64,000 nt of DNA. Origin: Bog-473 sp963744225. GTDB lineage: Bacteria; Actinomycetota; Acidimicrobiia; Acidimicrobiales; RAAP-2. The stretch covers positions 434,001 through 498,000 of the forward strand of contig CAVUSV010000003.1 of the NCBI GenBank assembly GCA_963744225.1, written 5' to 3'. Below the pieces are notes generated by a model that saw only the letters and a list, made by a program, of their open reading frames with translations, was not told the origin of the DNA and ran no database searches. The position numbers and the translations under genes were made by a program. Positions 1 to 8,823 of the stretch are shown here, piece after piece. Each line of letters opens with the position of its first letter. Positions within the stretch are counted from its first letter, which is position 1.

Positions 1-1076
1 GGGCGCGCGTCGGAGAGGACGCGCACGTCCGGATTTTCGGCCAGTCGTTCGACCAGTGTCAGGGTCTCCGGGTCGGAGGATCCGTTGTCGATGAGTACGA
101 GCTCGACGTTGGCGTGCATCGCGCGAGTGGTCGACACGATGGAGTCCACGCAGGTTCGAAGGAGTCGTGGCTCGTTGCGAAAGGGAATGAGGATGCTCAC
201 CGGGGTTCCGATCTTCATCGGTCGCACGATGCGGTATCCGCCGGGTGCGGGACCCGCCGAAACCGAGGCGTCCTCGTCCTGCAGGCGCAGCGCCGCAGCG
301 ATATGGCCCAGCGAGCCCTCGGTCATCGGTTCATCCGGACTGGCGGGTCGATGGCAGAGGACCTCGGGGATGTGGATGACCGCCTCCGCCGCCTGGCACG
401 CGTAGAGCGCGCATTCGTGCTCGAGCGCGGCCCTTCCCGTCGCCACAAAGGGGGGGAGCTCGCTCGCCAGCGTGGCGCCCATGGCCAGGGGGCGGCCCAC
501 ATAGGCCGTTGAGAGAAGGAAGTCGGGAGAGAAGTCGGGCTTCAGCCGGGGCGCGGCGCCGCCGTCAGCCCTGGGCGCGTCCTCGTCGGCGTAGACGACT
601 CCCGTCGGCGTCAGGGCGGCACTGATGCGTCCAACCGCATCCGGGGGCCAGGTGTCGCCCGGAAAGATCAGGGCCACCGGCGATCCACGGTTGGCGGCGA
701 TCCCCGTCCGGAGCAGGTCACGTTCCGGGCTGCCCGAAGGTGTGCCGATCGTCCGAATGCGCCGCCGGGCCGGCCGGGACATTCCGGAGCGCACGACCGC
801 ATTGAACTCGGAGCGGCCTTGGTCTCCGGCGACCACGACGGTGAGCGACCACCGCCGGCTCGTCTGCCGGCGGAGGCTCTGGAGGGTGCGGCCGACCGCC
901 TCAGGCACGACGTCGGTGACGATCATTACCAAGCAGAGCGTCGGTCCGGCCGGCGTCGTCGCACGTCGGCGTTCCTCCTCGCGCCGGCGCGCCCATGCCG
1001 CGTAGCGGTCCGGGTCCTGGCTGACGTCGGGAGGAAGAGGCGGTAGATCCCTGGGAGCAAAGAGCACCCGTTCCAC
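1..1076 (-). CDS. Glycosyltransferase family 2, partial (3' end outside window)
   Basis: About 358 codons are open on the minus strand from a GTG at 1076 (an in-frame TAG lies a few codons upstream) to the window edge, so the C-terminus is missing. The last visible part has a GT2-type start of a nucleotide-sugar binding fold, with VSILIPFRNE and then LVLIDNGSSD. The preceding 300 residues look like a degenerate upstream glycosyltransferase-like module (YADEDAP, KPDFSPDFLLST, HIPEVLCHRP), a layout seen in multi-domain O-antigen or rhamnan-type glycosyltransferases. It probably transfers sugars to a cell-surface glycan in the cytoplasm. It diverges from the aminotransferase that follows. The acceptor and donor cannot be told. 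Confidence 0.75.
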   Translation of the reverse strand, partial: MERVLFAPRDLPPLPPDVSQDPDRYAAWARRREEERRRATTPAGPTLCLVMIVTDVVPEAVGRTLQSLRRQTSRRWSLTVVVAGDQGRSEFNAVVRSGMSRPARRRIRTIGTPSGSPERDLLRTGIAANRGSPVALIFPGDTWPPDAVGRISAALTPTGVVYADEDAPRADGGAAPRLKPDFSPDFLLSTAYVGRPLAMGATLASELPPFVATGRAALEHECALYACQAAEAVIHIPEVLCHRPASPDEPMTEGSLGHIAAALRLQDEDASVSAGPAPGGYRIVRPMKIGTPVSILIPFRNEPRLLRTCVDSIVSTTRAMHANVELVLIDNGSSDPETLTLVERLAENPDVRVLSDAR

Positions 1077-1153
1077 GCAGGCAATCTATCTGACGCCCGT
1101 CGTGACACCCGGCGCGTTGGCGCAGGTGAGCGTGGACCTGCCACCATGCGCGG

Positions 1154-2242
1154 GTGGGGATAGCCGACCGTCTGCTCATGGGGCCAGGGCCATCGAATCC
1201 GTACCCCGAGGTCACGATGGCGCTCGGCGCACCATTGCTCGGGCACCTCGATCCACGCTTCTTGGAGCTCCTCGACAGCACGAACGACCGGCTTCGTCAG
1301 GTCTTCGCGACCTCAAACGCCTTGACCCTGCCGGTCAGCGGGACCGGGTCGGCTGGCATGGAGGCGTCCTTCGTGAACTTCGTGCACCCTGGCGACGTCG
1401 TCGTTGTCGGCGTCAACGGCGTGTTCGGTGAACGGATGTGCGAGGTGGCGTGCCGCCTCGGTGCCGAGGTCGTCCGCGTTGAAGCCCCCTGGGGAGAACC
1501 GCTCGACCCAGACCGATTGCTGTCAGCACATTCCTCGCCGGCCATCGTCGCCGTCGTGCACGCAGAGACCTCTACGGGCGTGCGCAACGAGATCGAGCCC
1601 CTCGGGCAGGGCAAAGGGGCGGCGCTCTTGTTGGTGGACATGGTCACCTCACTCGGAGGCATTCCGGTCGCGGCGGACGAGTGGCAGGTCGATATCGCCT
1701 ACAGCGGGACGCAAAAGTGTCTCGGTGTGCCTCCCGGACTCGCGCCTTTGACGATCTCGGATCGGGCGATGGCCCGGATCGTCGAGCGACCGTCGAGTTG
1801 GTACCTGGACCTCAACCTCCTCGTCCGCTATGTCAACGACGGCTCGAGCGGTGGACGGGTCTACCACCACACGGCGCCCGTGGCGATGGTGGCGGCGCTG
1901 CACGCCGGCCTCGGAGTTCTCCTGGAGGAGGGCCTGTCGGCGTCATGGCGTCGCCACGCGGAGTGCGGAGGCTTGCTCCAAGACGGGCTGGCCGACCTCG
2001 GGCTTGAACTCCTCGTCCGGGCGGACCACCGGCTACCCCAGCTGACGACAGTGCGCGTGCCCGACGGCGTCGACGAGGTCGCCGTCAGACGTGAGTTGCT
2101 GAACGTCTACGGCATCGAGATCGGAGCTGGAGCGGGGCAGTTGGCCGGCCAAGTCTGGCGCATCGGCTGCATGGGACATACGGCGCGGCGGAGAAACGTC
2201 ATCGCCCTCCTGGGAGCACTGGCCGAGGTACTCGGACGGTGA
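1154..2242 (+). CDS. Class V aminotransferase (serine-pyruvate / alanine-glyoxylate type)
   Basis: A 362-residue protein of usual family length. It opens with LLMGPGPSNPYPEV, the typical start of alanine-glyoxylate/serine-pyruvate aminotransferases, and the PLP-binding lysine is Lys188 in SGTQKCLG. The SGTGSAGMEA stretch near residue 58 fits the phosphate-binding region. It is a cytosolic PLP enzyme that moves an amino group between a small amino acid and glyoxylate or pyruvate; the exact substrate is inferred only from the family. The start is GTG at 1154; an ATG at 1178 would shorten it by eight residues. Its stop overlaps the next gene's start by 4 bases, so the two are probably cotranscribed. 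Confidence 0.88.
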   Translation: MGIADRLLMGPGPSNPYPEVTMALGAPLLGHLDPRFLELLDSTNDRLRQVFATSNALTLPVSGTGSAGMEASFVNFVHPGDVVVVGVNGVFGERMCEVACRLGAEVVRVEAPWGEPLDPDRLLSAHSSPAIVAVVHAETSTGVRNEIEPLGQGKGAALLLVDMVTSLGGIPVAADEWQVDIAYSGTQKCLGVPPGLAPLTISDRAMARIVERPSSWYLDLNLLVRYVNDGSSGGRVYHHTAPVAMVAALHAGLGVLLEEGLSASWRRHAECGGLLQDGLADLGLELLVRADHRLPQLTTVRVPDGVDEVAVRRELLNVYGIEIGAGAGQLAGQVWRIGCMGHTARRRNVIALLGALAEVLGR

Positions 2243-2859
2243 CGGCCGCCAGGGCGGTACGCCACGCGCCGCTTGAACTACGGGGCAAACGTGTCCTCTT
2301 GCGCTCACTCACTGAGGACGACTTCCCCGCCTGGCACGAGGTACGCACGCGGTGTGCCGACTGGCTGTTGCGATGGGAACCGCGCCCCAAGGGTGCGCCC
2401 GTCCCATCGGAGGACCGGCCCAGCTTCGCAGCGCGTTGTGGCATCCGCGAACGCGAGCGTCACCTCGGCACCGGCTACGGCTTCGGGATCTTCGTGGGCG
2501 AGCGCTTCGCCGGCGAGGTCACGCTCTCGTCCATTCAGCGTGGGCCGTTCCAAAGCGCGTTCATTGGCTACTGGATCGACGAGTCACTGGCGGGACGGGG
2601 GCTGGTGCCCGAAGCCGTCGTGGTCACGTTGCGGTTCGCCTTCGAGGCGATCTCGCTGCACCGCGTGGAGATCTCAATCATCCCAAGGAACCTGGCCAGT
2701 CGGCGGGTGGTTGAGAAGCTCGGAATACGCGAAGAGGGGATTGCACAGCGCTTCCTCGAGATCGACGGCGTGTGGGAAGACCACGTGCGGTATGCGATCA
2801 CAGCAGAGGAATGGGGGGTCCGCGAGCCGAGGTTGGTGGACGACTGGCTGGACAGTTGA
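2239..2859 (+). CDS. RimJ/RimL-type GNAT N-acetyltransferase
   Basis: 206 residues. The pattern fits GNAT proteins that acetylate N-termini of ribosomal proteins or other amines with acetyl-CoA: an N-terminal LRSLTEDDFPAWHEVR, a central FIGYWIDESLAGRGLVPEAV (the acetyl-CoA loop region), then HRVEISIIPRNLASRRVVEKLG, which is the conserved motif B region of the RimJ group. The start GTG overlaps the stop of the aminotransferase (GTGA), which supports translational coupling. Its stop lies only 3 bases from the stop of the convergent gene. The real substrate is unknown; RimJ-like members also include antibiotic and amino-acid acetylases. Confidence 0.85.
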   Translation: MTAARAVRHAPLELRGKRVLLRSLTEDDFPAWHEVRTRCADWLLRWEPRPKGAPVPSEDRPSFAARCGIRERERHLGTGYGFGIFVGERFAGEVTLSSIQRGPFQSAFIGYWIDESLAGRGLVPEAVVVTLRFAFEAISLHRVEISIIPRNLASRRVVEKLGIREEGIAQRFLEIDGVWEDHVRYAITAEEWGVREPRLVDDWLDS

Positions 2860-2862
2860 GCG

Positions 2863-3900
2863 TCAGATGTCGTTGGCCGCGACCACGGATGGAGAATGAC
2901 GAAAGAACTGCTCCACATCGTGCTCGTAGGTGTACGACAGTGGCTTTCGGCCTGATTGCCGGCGCAAGCGGAGCGCCCTGATGAACGATCGCACTGCTCC
3001 GGCGCTCGTGGTGTTGTAGGTGAACCCCGTTCCGGCGAACCGGCGCGTGTCGACGCCTCGTCCGTAGCGAAGGAGGTCGTCGAGCTCTTCGGGTAGGTCG
3101 AAGAGCCGTGCCAGGGGCCTGATTTTCAGGGGGCTGAACGGCGAAACGGGGACGAGCCGAGTCCCGCAGAGTGCCGCCACCTCGCTCCAGGGGAGGCGGC
3201 CGTCGCCGGCCACGTTGTAGAGGCCGGGGATGCCGCGTTGCGTCACGTGGAGAAGGGCGCGCACGACGTCATCCTCCTCGACGAACTGCAGGAGAGGGTC
3301 GAACCCGAAAATGGCCGGGCAAACGGGTCGCGACAGGTAGCGGCTGATTGGCGTCGTCAAGTGCGTGCCGAGCACGTTGGCAAAGCGGAGAACGGTGACC
3401 CGAGTGGCCGGGTTGTCCTCTGAGAAGTCGCGCACGAGTCCCTCTGCCTCGACCAGGGCGCGCTCGACGCTGTTCCTCACGGGACTTATGCGTGGTGTGT
3501 CTTCGTGGAAGGTATTTGGGTCGCTCGCGGCAGAGCCGTAGACCAGCGTCGAGGATTTGACGACGATGTGGCGCACCGACGAGCCGGCGGTTCCAGCCGC
3601 CGCGAGGAGGTTCATCGTCCCGATGACATTGATCTCGTGCATGGCGCGCTTCGGCACCGTGGCCGAGTTCGTGATCATGAAGGTGTGCAGGATCGTGTCA
3701 ACCTGGGTTGCCTTCACGATCCTGTTCAGAATGGAGTAGTTCTGGTCGGCCCGAACGAATTCGGCTCGCTCGAAGGGAACCGATGGAGCGCGGGATCCCA
3801 TGCCCAGGATCACGGTCATGCTGGGGTCGGTCTCGAGCGCCTGGATCATGCGGCCACCCCAGAAGGTGTCGGCACCCGTGACGAGGACGCGCTGGCTCAT
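2863..3900 (-). CDS. NAD-dependent epimerase/dehydratase family protein (extended SDR)
   Basis: 345 residues with a Rossmann start (VLVTGADTFWGGRMIQALE) and the extended-SDR strand order (HTFMITNS, IVVKSSTLVYG, VLRFANVLG). The usual YxxxK pair is not visible: after VYGSAASDPNTF the expected helix reads VRNSVERALVEAE. This suggests an atypical SDR that binds NAD(P) but may use other chemistry or act as a structural subunit. The downstream acyltransferase-type gene (3907-4787) lies immediately upstream on the same strand, 6 bases away, and is probably in the same transcript. Such SDR-PlsC pairs are common in actinobacteria, but I know no firm function for them. Confidence 0.75.
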   Translation of the reverse strand: MSQRVLVTGADTFWGGRMIQALETDPSMTVILGMGSRAPSVPFERAEFVRADQNYSILNRIVKATQVDTILHTFMITNSATVPKRAMHEINVIGTMNLLAAAGTAGSSVRHIVVKSSTLVYGSAASDPNTFHEDTPRISPVRNSVERALVEAEGLVRDFSEDNPATRVTVLRFANVLGTHLTTPISRYLSRPVCPAIFGFDPLLQFVEEDDVVRALLHVTQRGIPGLYNVAGDGRLPWSEVAALCGTRLVPVSPFSPLKIRPLARLFDLPEELDDLLRYGRGVDTRRFAGTGFTYNTTSAGAVRSFIRALRLRRQSGRKPLSYTYEHDVEQFFRHSPSVVAANDI

Positions 3901-3906
3901 CGTGGT

Positions 3907-4787
3907 TCAGCCGAACCAGACGCTGCGCCGGTCGCGCAACATGTCGTAGACGGCCTCCTGGAGTTGGGTACGAATGTGCTCGGACTCCTCCATGATCCTG
4001 CTTTTCGAGTACCGGTCCTGATCCGCTGGCACGTCGAATCGGACGGGATCGAGCACCCGCAGCTTGAATTTGGCGGGGAAGGGAGTCACCACACCGAGGG
4101 GCCCGAAGGCGAGGAGGTTGGCGGTGATGGGGACGTAGGGCACACCGATGATCTTCGCCAGTGTCGGCAGACGCAGGAGCACGGGCATCGTTTCCTCCGA
4201 GCCAACGACGGCGATCGGGATCACGGGGATGCCTGCCCGCATGGCGATTTCGACGAAGCCGCCGCGCCCGAACCGACGGAGTTGGTAGCGGTCAGTAAAT
4301 GACTTGGACGGACCCTTGGTCCCCTCGGGGAAGACGAGTACGAGCTGCCGCTGCTCTTTTAGCAAACGGTACACGTTGGCGGGCCGGGCCGACACCCCGC
4401 CGGCGCGGGCCCAGAGAGTCCCGACGACCGGCACTGACCTGAAGAAGTAGTCGGCCATGCCATAGACCGGGCGTTCGAGCTCCTTCTCAAGACCGTGCAT
4501 GATGACCGGTGCGTCGGAGGGGATCGCCCCGCGTGGTTGGCGATGAGCAACGCGCCACCGTCGGTGGGGATCTTCTCGAGCCCCTCCCACTCCCCGCGGA
4601 ACCACTTCGAGTAGATCGGCTCGTAGATGGCGCGTGCCACTGCCCTCGTCCGCTCGGATCGACCCCACTCATCCACGTCGGACAACCGCGGATCCTCCCG
4701 CTCCTCGGGGTCGTCGGTCTTCACGCGGATCGGAACGACGGCGGTCGATCGGTTCGCTTCACCCGCAACCGGACGCCCGCTGACCAT
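3907..4787 (-). CDS. PlsC-type 1-acyl-glycerol-phosphate acyltransferase, frameshifted
   Basis: The N-terminal part (ATG at 4787, ending in the frame that reads LLIANHAG) and the C-terminal part (AIPSDAPVIMHGLE onward) lie in different frames. They join at the acyltransferase motif I, NHxxxxD. Adding one base to the C4 run at 4527-4530 restores NHAGAIPSD. Later motifs are present: FPEGTKG (motif III) and IPVIPIAVVG (motif IV). Restored length is about 294 residues, normal for cytoplasmic-face membrane acyltransferases that acylate lysophospholipids. It stops 6 bases before the SDR gene, so the two form a likely operon. The break sits in a homopolymer and is more likely a sequence error than a mutation. 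Confidence 0.82.
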
Positions 4788-4886
4788 CGTGCCATCGTAC
4801 CGACCCTGGACTGTTGGAGTCCTGGTCGAGAACGCCTGCTGGCCGCCCCTTTGGTCGTCCGGCCGGGCGCCATCGGGGTCGCCGCG

Positions 4887-6149
4887 CTAGGGCCGGGCCG
4901 CCCCGATGAGGCCGGCGGTGAAGATGGGCGAATAGGAGACGGTGGAACCCGTGAAGGGGGCCTGGATCACGGTGTTGGTCCCGTAGGGTCCCGAGCCGGT
5001 GTACATGACGACATGGTCTACCTGGTTGTCACCGTCAAGGTTGTAATAGAAGAGCAGGTCGCCGGGTTGCAGGGCGTCCAGCGGTACGTGAGTCAGGGTC
5101 GGCCACTCCGTCTCGGTCGTCCTCGGCATCGTCACGCCGGCCTGCGCCCAAGCCCATTGCACGAGACCTGAGCAGTCGAATCCCACCCCTGCCTGCTCGC
5201 CGCCGAAGACATAGGGCACACCCAGCTGCGACACCGCTGCCTGCACCGCTGCCATGCCGCCACCGCTGCCCTGAGACGAGCCGCCGACTGGCCCCGCTCC
5301 GGCCGCTTGGTTGGCGGCGTCGGTCGCGGCCGCCCCGCTGGACGCGCCACCGACCGCTCCGGCGACGGTCGCCGCTGTGGCCGCGGCTGCTGCAGCCTGC
5401 TGCCTCTGCGCCGCGCTGGCCGCTGCCGCCGCTGCCGCGGCCTCCTGCTGCGCCTCCGCAATGGCTGCCTGCGCGACCTGTTGAGCCAGCTGCCCCTGTA
5501 CCTGGGCGAGGGTCGCTTTGGTCGCGGCGGCCTCCTGCACGTTGGCCTGTGCCAATGACTTGGCCTGAGCCGCCTCGGACTGGGCCTGCGCGGCGACGGT
5601 CTGTTGCTGGACCTGCTCTGTCTGTAGCCGGGCCGCGGAATGCTGAAGGGTGCCTTCGTCCTTCGTGAGGTTGCCGACGATTTGCTCCGTGTACTGGTTG
5701 CGGGCCTGGTTGAGCGTCGCCGAGGAGGAGAAGTAGGAGGCGAGCCCGGTCTCGGGAGTGGCGTAGACATACGCGGCCAGGGCGTCCGCCCTCACTTGCC
5801 GCTTGTCGGCCTCGACCGCCGAACGGTCGTGGGCAAGGCTGACAGCGATCGACTGGAGCGAGCTCTGTGCGTTCTGCAGATTCTGCACGGCGGTGTTGTA
5901 CTTGTCGTCGAGGATCGAGGTCTGCTGCTCCTCTTGCGCCAGCGTGTTCTCAATTTGAGTGACCTGAGACTTCGTCGCATCGATCTGCGACTGGTTCGGC
6001 GCCGGCCCGGGAAGGGTGGTGGACGTCGTCGCGCCGGCCCCGCTCGGGCCCGCGGCCGACAGCCACACACCGAGGAAGCCGGCGATCACGCTCGCTCGGG
6101 CGACACGGGTCCGCCTGCGGACAGTGCCCCGACAATTCACTGCACCCAC
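4887..6149 (-). CDS. Secreted NlpC/P60 peptidoglycan hydrolase with coiled-coil N-terminus
   Basis: 420 residues. A basic N-terminus plus a hydrophobic stretch (VIAGFLGVWLSAAG) gives a signal peptide. Residues about 45-190 form long Gln/Ala-rich helices (coiled coil), followed by an Ala- and Gly-rich linker to about residue 300. The last 120 residues are an NlpC/P60 domain with the nucleophile Cys326 in FDCSGLVQ and the general-base His379 in DHVVMYTG. This architecture matches RipA-type endopeptidases that cut the D-Glu to diaminopimelate bond in wall peptides during division. It stands alone, divergent from the esterase gene. The Ala-rich linker is encoded by an imperfect GCN repeat (about 5380-5480). 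Confidence 0.9.
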   Translation of the reverse strand: MGAVNCRGTVRRRTRVARASVIAGFLGVWLSAAGPSGAGATTSTTLPGPAPNQSQIDATKSQVTQIENTLAQEEQQTSILDDKYNTAVQNLQNAQSSLQSIAVSLAHDRSAVEADKRQVRADALAAYVYATPETGLASYFSSSATLNQARNQYTEQIVGNLTKDEGTLQHSAARLQTEQVQQQTVAAQAQSEAAQAKSLAQANVQEAAATKATLAQVQGQLAQQVAQAAIAEAQQEAAAAAAAASAAQRQQAAAAAATAATVAGAVGGASSGAAATDAANQAAGAGPVGGSSQGSGGGMAAVQAAVSQLGVPYVFGGEQAGVGFDCSGLVQWAWAQAGVTMPRTTETEWPTLTHVPLDALQPGDLLFYYNLDGDNQVDHVVMYTGSGPYGTNTVIQAPFTGSTVSYSPIFTAGLIGAARP

Positions 6150-6284
6150 GTCGGCAAAGCGTAACGGCTACATGGTGGCAAACTCGGCACCCGATCGTTT
6201 CCGTCCGGTTGCGACCCGAGTTCTCGTGCCGTTCACGGTCGGCACCATTGACCCCGGCGTTCCTCGTCCGTAGCGTGACCGTAC

Positions 6285-7856
6285 GTGAGGGGTGTCGTGT
6301 CGGTGACCCAGGGGAGGCTCAGGGGCGTCTGGCGCGGCGACCTCTGGTCGTTCTCAGGCATCCCCTTCGGACAGGCGCCAGTCGGCGAATTGCGCTGGCG
6401 CCCGCCGGTTCCTCCTGACGCATGGGACGAAGTTCGGGACGCGTCGACGTTCGGCCCGATCGCCCCGCAATCGGCCGCCGTGCCTGGCCTCACCAGTCCT
6501 TCGGACCCCGAGACCTCTGAACCGCACAGTGAGGACTGCCTTTCGCTCAATGTCTGGACGCCGGATCTGCCGGAGGCGCCGACGACGGAGCGCGGGCAGG
6601 GACGACCGGTGATGGTCTTCATCCACGGGGGTGGGTTCACGTCGGGCAGCGGGTCGGTGTTCCTGTATCGGGGCGGCGATCTGGTCCGCAACGGCGACAC
6701 CGTGGTGGTGACGTTCAACTATCGGCTCGGAGCCTTGGGCTTCTTGGGTCATCGTCGCCTGGGCGATACCGAGGGACTGGTGGGCAATTGGGGCATCCAC
6801 GACCAGGTGGCCGCGCTTCAGTGGGTGCACGCCAACATTGCGGCCTTTGGTGGCGACCCGGCCAACGTCACGATCTTCGGCGAGTCGGCCGGCGGGTTCA
6901 GTGTGGCCACGCTGTTGGGCGCGCCCACCGCCACCGGCCTCTTTTCCCGTGCCGTCGTGCAGAGCGGCGGGGCCCACGTCCACTCGGTGCAGGAGGCGGA
7001 GCGATCGGCCGAACGTATGGCAGCAGTGCTCGGCATCGCGTCCTGCGACCGGGAGTCGCTTGAGCGGGTACCGGCTTCCGAACTGGTTGCAGCCACGGAG
7101 GAGCTCGGCCGGCGGCGGCCGGACCCGGGCATGATGCCCTTGCCTTTCCTGCCCGTCGTCGACGGCGTCTTCCTTCCCGACCATCCCTTGGCCGCCGTGG
7201 CCCGTGGCGCTGCGACCGGGATCGACCTGCTGATTGGGACGAACCGGGACGAGTTGACCCTCTTCGGCCTCGGCAACCCCGCCCTCATGGCGCTCGACGA
7301 GGGCGGCACCCGGCGGTGGGTCGCCAATGCCGTGCCTGACATGTCCGCCGACGAGGTGATCGACGCGTACAAGGCGGCCAGGCGAGCCCGTGCGGAGCCC
7401 ACCGAAGCACGGGACATCTGGGTGGGCATTGGCACCGATGTTGTCTTCCGCTGGCCGAGCCTGCAGCTGGCTGCGGCCCACTCTGCACGAGGATCGCGCG
7501 CTTTTGTGTACCTGTTCGACTGGGAGTCCCCGGCGTTCGGGGGGATCCTCGGCTCATGCCATGCACTCGAGTTGCCCTTTGTGTTTGGAGCCGTGCATCA
7601 TCCGGTCGTGCAGGTCTTCTCGGGGTCGGGCCCCGCGGTCGCCCTGCTTTCCGATCAGATGCAGCGCGCGTGGCTTGCCTTCGCCCGCACCGGGGACCCG
7701 ACGCACGACGGCATCGGTGCATGGCGCTCCTGGGATCCTGCCCGTCGCGCCACGATGATCTTCGGCGCAAAGACCGGACTCCAGGACGCTCCGCGCAACG
7801 AGGAACTGGCTGTCCTCGAGCGTCATCGACCCCTCGTCTCCGGCGTGCCTGGCTGA
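6285..7856 (+). CDS. Type B carboxylesterase
   Basis: 523 residues, a usual length for the family. Landmarks in order: SFSGIPFGQAPVGELRW near the N-terminus, EDCLSLNVWTP, the oxyanion-hole HGGGF, the nucleophile elbow GESAGG with Ser201, GTNRDELTLF carrying the probable acid, and CHALELPFVFG carrying the catalytic His. It hydrolyses carboxylic esters; no signal peptide is evident, so it probably acts in the cytoplasm. The start is GTG at 6285, with a second GTG 15 bases on. It is a single gene between the divergent wall hydrolase and the tRNA gene. Natural substrates cannot be read from sequence. Confidence 0.9.
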   Translation: MRGVVSVTQGRLRGVWRGDLWSFSGIPFGQAPVGELRWRPPVPPDAWDEVRDASTFGPIAPQSAAVPGLTSPSDPETSEPHSEDCLSLNVWTPDLPEAPTTERGQGRPVMVFIHGGGFTSGSGSVFLYRGGDLVRNGDTVVVTFNYRLGALGFLGHRRLGDTEGLVGNWGIHDQVAALQWVHANIAAFGGDPANVTIFGESAGGFSVATLLGAPTATGLFSRAVVQSGGAHVHSVQEAERSAERMAAVLGIASCDRESLERVPASELVAATEELGRRRPDPGMMPLPFLPVVDGVFLPDHPLAAVARGAATGIDLLIGTNRDELTLFGLGNPALMALDEGGTRRWVANAVPDMSADEVIDAYKAARRARAEPTEARDIWVGIGTDVVFRWPSLQLAAAHSARGSRAFVYLFDWESPAFGGILGSCHALELPFVFGAVHHPVVQVFSGSGPAVALLSDQMQRAWLAFARTGDPTHDGIGAWRSWDPARRATMIFGAKTGLQDAPRNEELAVLERHRPLVSGVPG

Positions 7857-7923
7857 TCGGCGTCGACTTGACCGGTCTCTCCATCCTCGTTGCGACCCTC
7901 AACTCGGTCAAGAATGGTCTTCC

Positions 7924-7997
7924 GGGGGCGTAGCCCAACAGGCAGAGGCAGGGCGCTTAAACCGTCCCCAGTGAGGGTTCGAATCCCTCCGCCCCCA
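7924..7997 (+). tRNA. tRNA with UAA anticodon, class I shape (short variable loop)
   Basis: A full cloverleaf can be drawn by hand. The acceptor stem 7924-7930 pairs without mismatch with 7990-7996. The D-arm is 7933-7949 (3-bp stem, GG in the loop). The anticodon stem 7951-7955/7963-7967 has one G-U pair. The loop 7956-7962 reads CTTAAAC, giving anticodon UAA at 7958-7960. The variable loop is 5 nt (7968-7972), the T-arm 7973-7989 has TTCGAAT, and the discriminator is A7997. CCA is not encoded. By anticodon this is tRNA-Leu(UUA), but bacterial tRNA-Leu normally has a long variable arm, so its aminoacylation identity is uncertain. Confidence 0.8.
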
Positions 7998-8025
7998 CGC
8001 AGCGCCAGACCGACCGTTCCCCGGC

Positions 8026-8809
8026 GTGACCGACGGCGTCGAAGTCTCAGTGCTCGGCCCAGTTGTCGTCCGGGGCGCGGCCCAACCCTTTCACCGCTCG
8101 GCCGCGCTCGAGCTCGTCGTGTACCTCGCCTTCCATCGGCGCGCGGTCCGTCACGCCGAGTGGTCACTGGCGATCTGGCCCGACCGTGCCGTCACGCTCT
8201 CGACGGTGCACTCGACCTGTTCGGACGCCAGGCGAGCACTGGGTAGGGCCGCCGATGGAGGGCCGTACCTTCCACCGCGGCGTCGGTCTTCGTCTCCGCG
8301 ATTTGGCCAGAACGGATGTCGAGCGCTTCGCATCCCTCGCAGAGTCGGGCGACCCGAATGTGCTCCTGCGTGCCATGCGGCTGATCCACGGTCGGCTCTT
8401 CGCCGGTCTGCATCGCACCGATTGGGCAGTCTTCGACGGCACGCAGTCGGACATCGAGTCATTGGTGGCACGCACAGCGCTGCGCGGAGCGGACGCGCTT
8501 GTCCGGTGCGGCCGCGGCGCCGAAGCAGAATGGGTGACCCGGCGGGCACTCCTCGTCAGTCCCTACGACGAGCGCCTCTATCGCGCCTTGCTGCGTGCCA
8601 CGTCGGCCCAGGGCAATCGGGCCGGGCTGCGCTCCGCCATGGCCCAGCTGCGCACCCTGGCCGGCGAGGCGGGCGGCCCACCCGACCGGACCCGGGAGCG
8701 GCCGCGCCAAAGCATTCAGGAGGACTGCCTCCATCCCGACACGACCGCCCTCTACCGTGACCTGCTCAACGGGTCACCTGCCGCGGGAGGTCACCCGGCG
8801 AGGCTGTAG
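8026..8809 (+). CDS. BTAD-type (SARP-like) regulator, frameshifted
   Basis: The N-terminal part, from GTG at 8026, reads VSVLGPVVVRG, AALELVVYLAFHRR and STVHSTCSDARRALG, which is the OmpR-like winged-helix portion of SARP/AfsR-type regulators. The C-terminal part continues in another frame with VGLRLRDLARTDVERFASLA, YDERLYRALLRAT and HPDTTALYRDLLNG, the bacterial transcriptional activation domain made of TPR-like helices. The frames meet near 8273, where one extra base fits. Restored length is about 261 residues. It lacks the NB-ARC part of larger SARPs. It sits just upstream of an anchored Thr-rich protein and a sugar nucleotidyltransferase and may belong to that unit. Its targets are unknown. 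Confidence 0.7.
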
Positions 8810-8823
8810 GGTTGCCACCCGCC

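Noticed and set aside
3505..4302. A 265-codon plus-strand frame
   Set aside because: It is antisense to the SDR and acyltransferase genes, has a shadow-type composition, and no family feature.
7823..8167. A minus-strand frame with GGGGIRTLTGDGLSALPLPVG across the tRNA
   Set aside because: It is the reverse reading of the tRNA gene; this peptide pattern is a common false call in databases.
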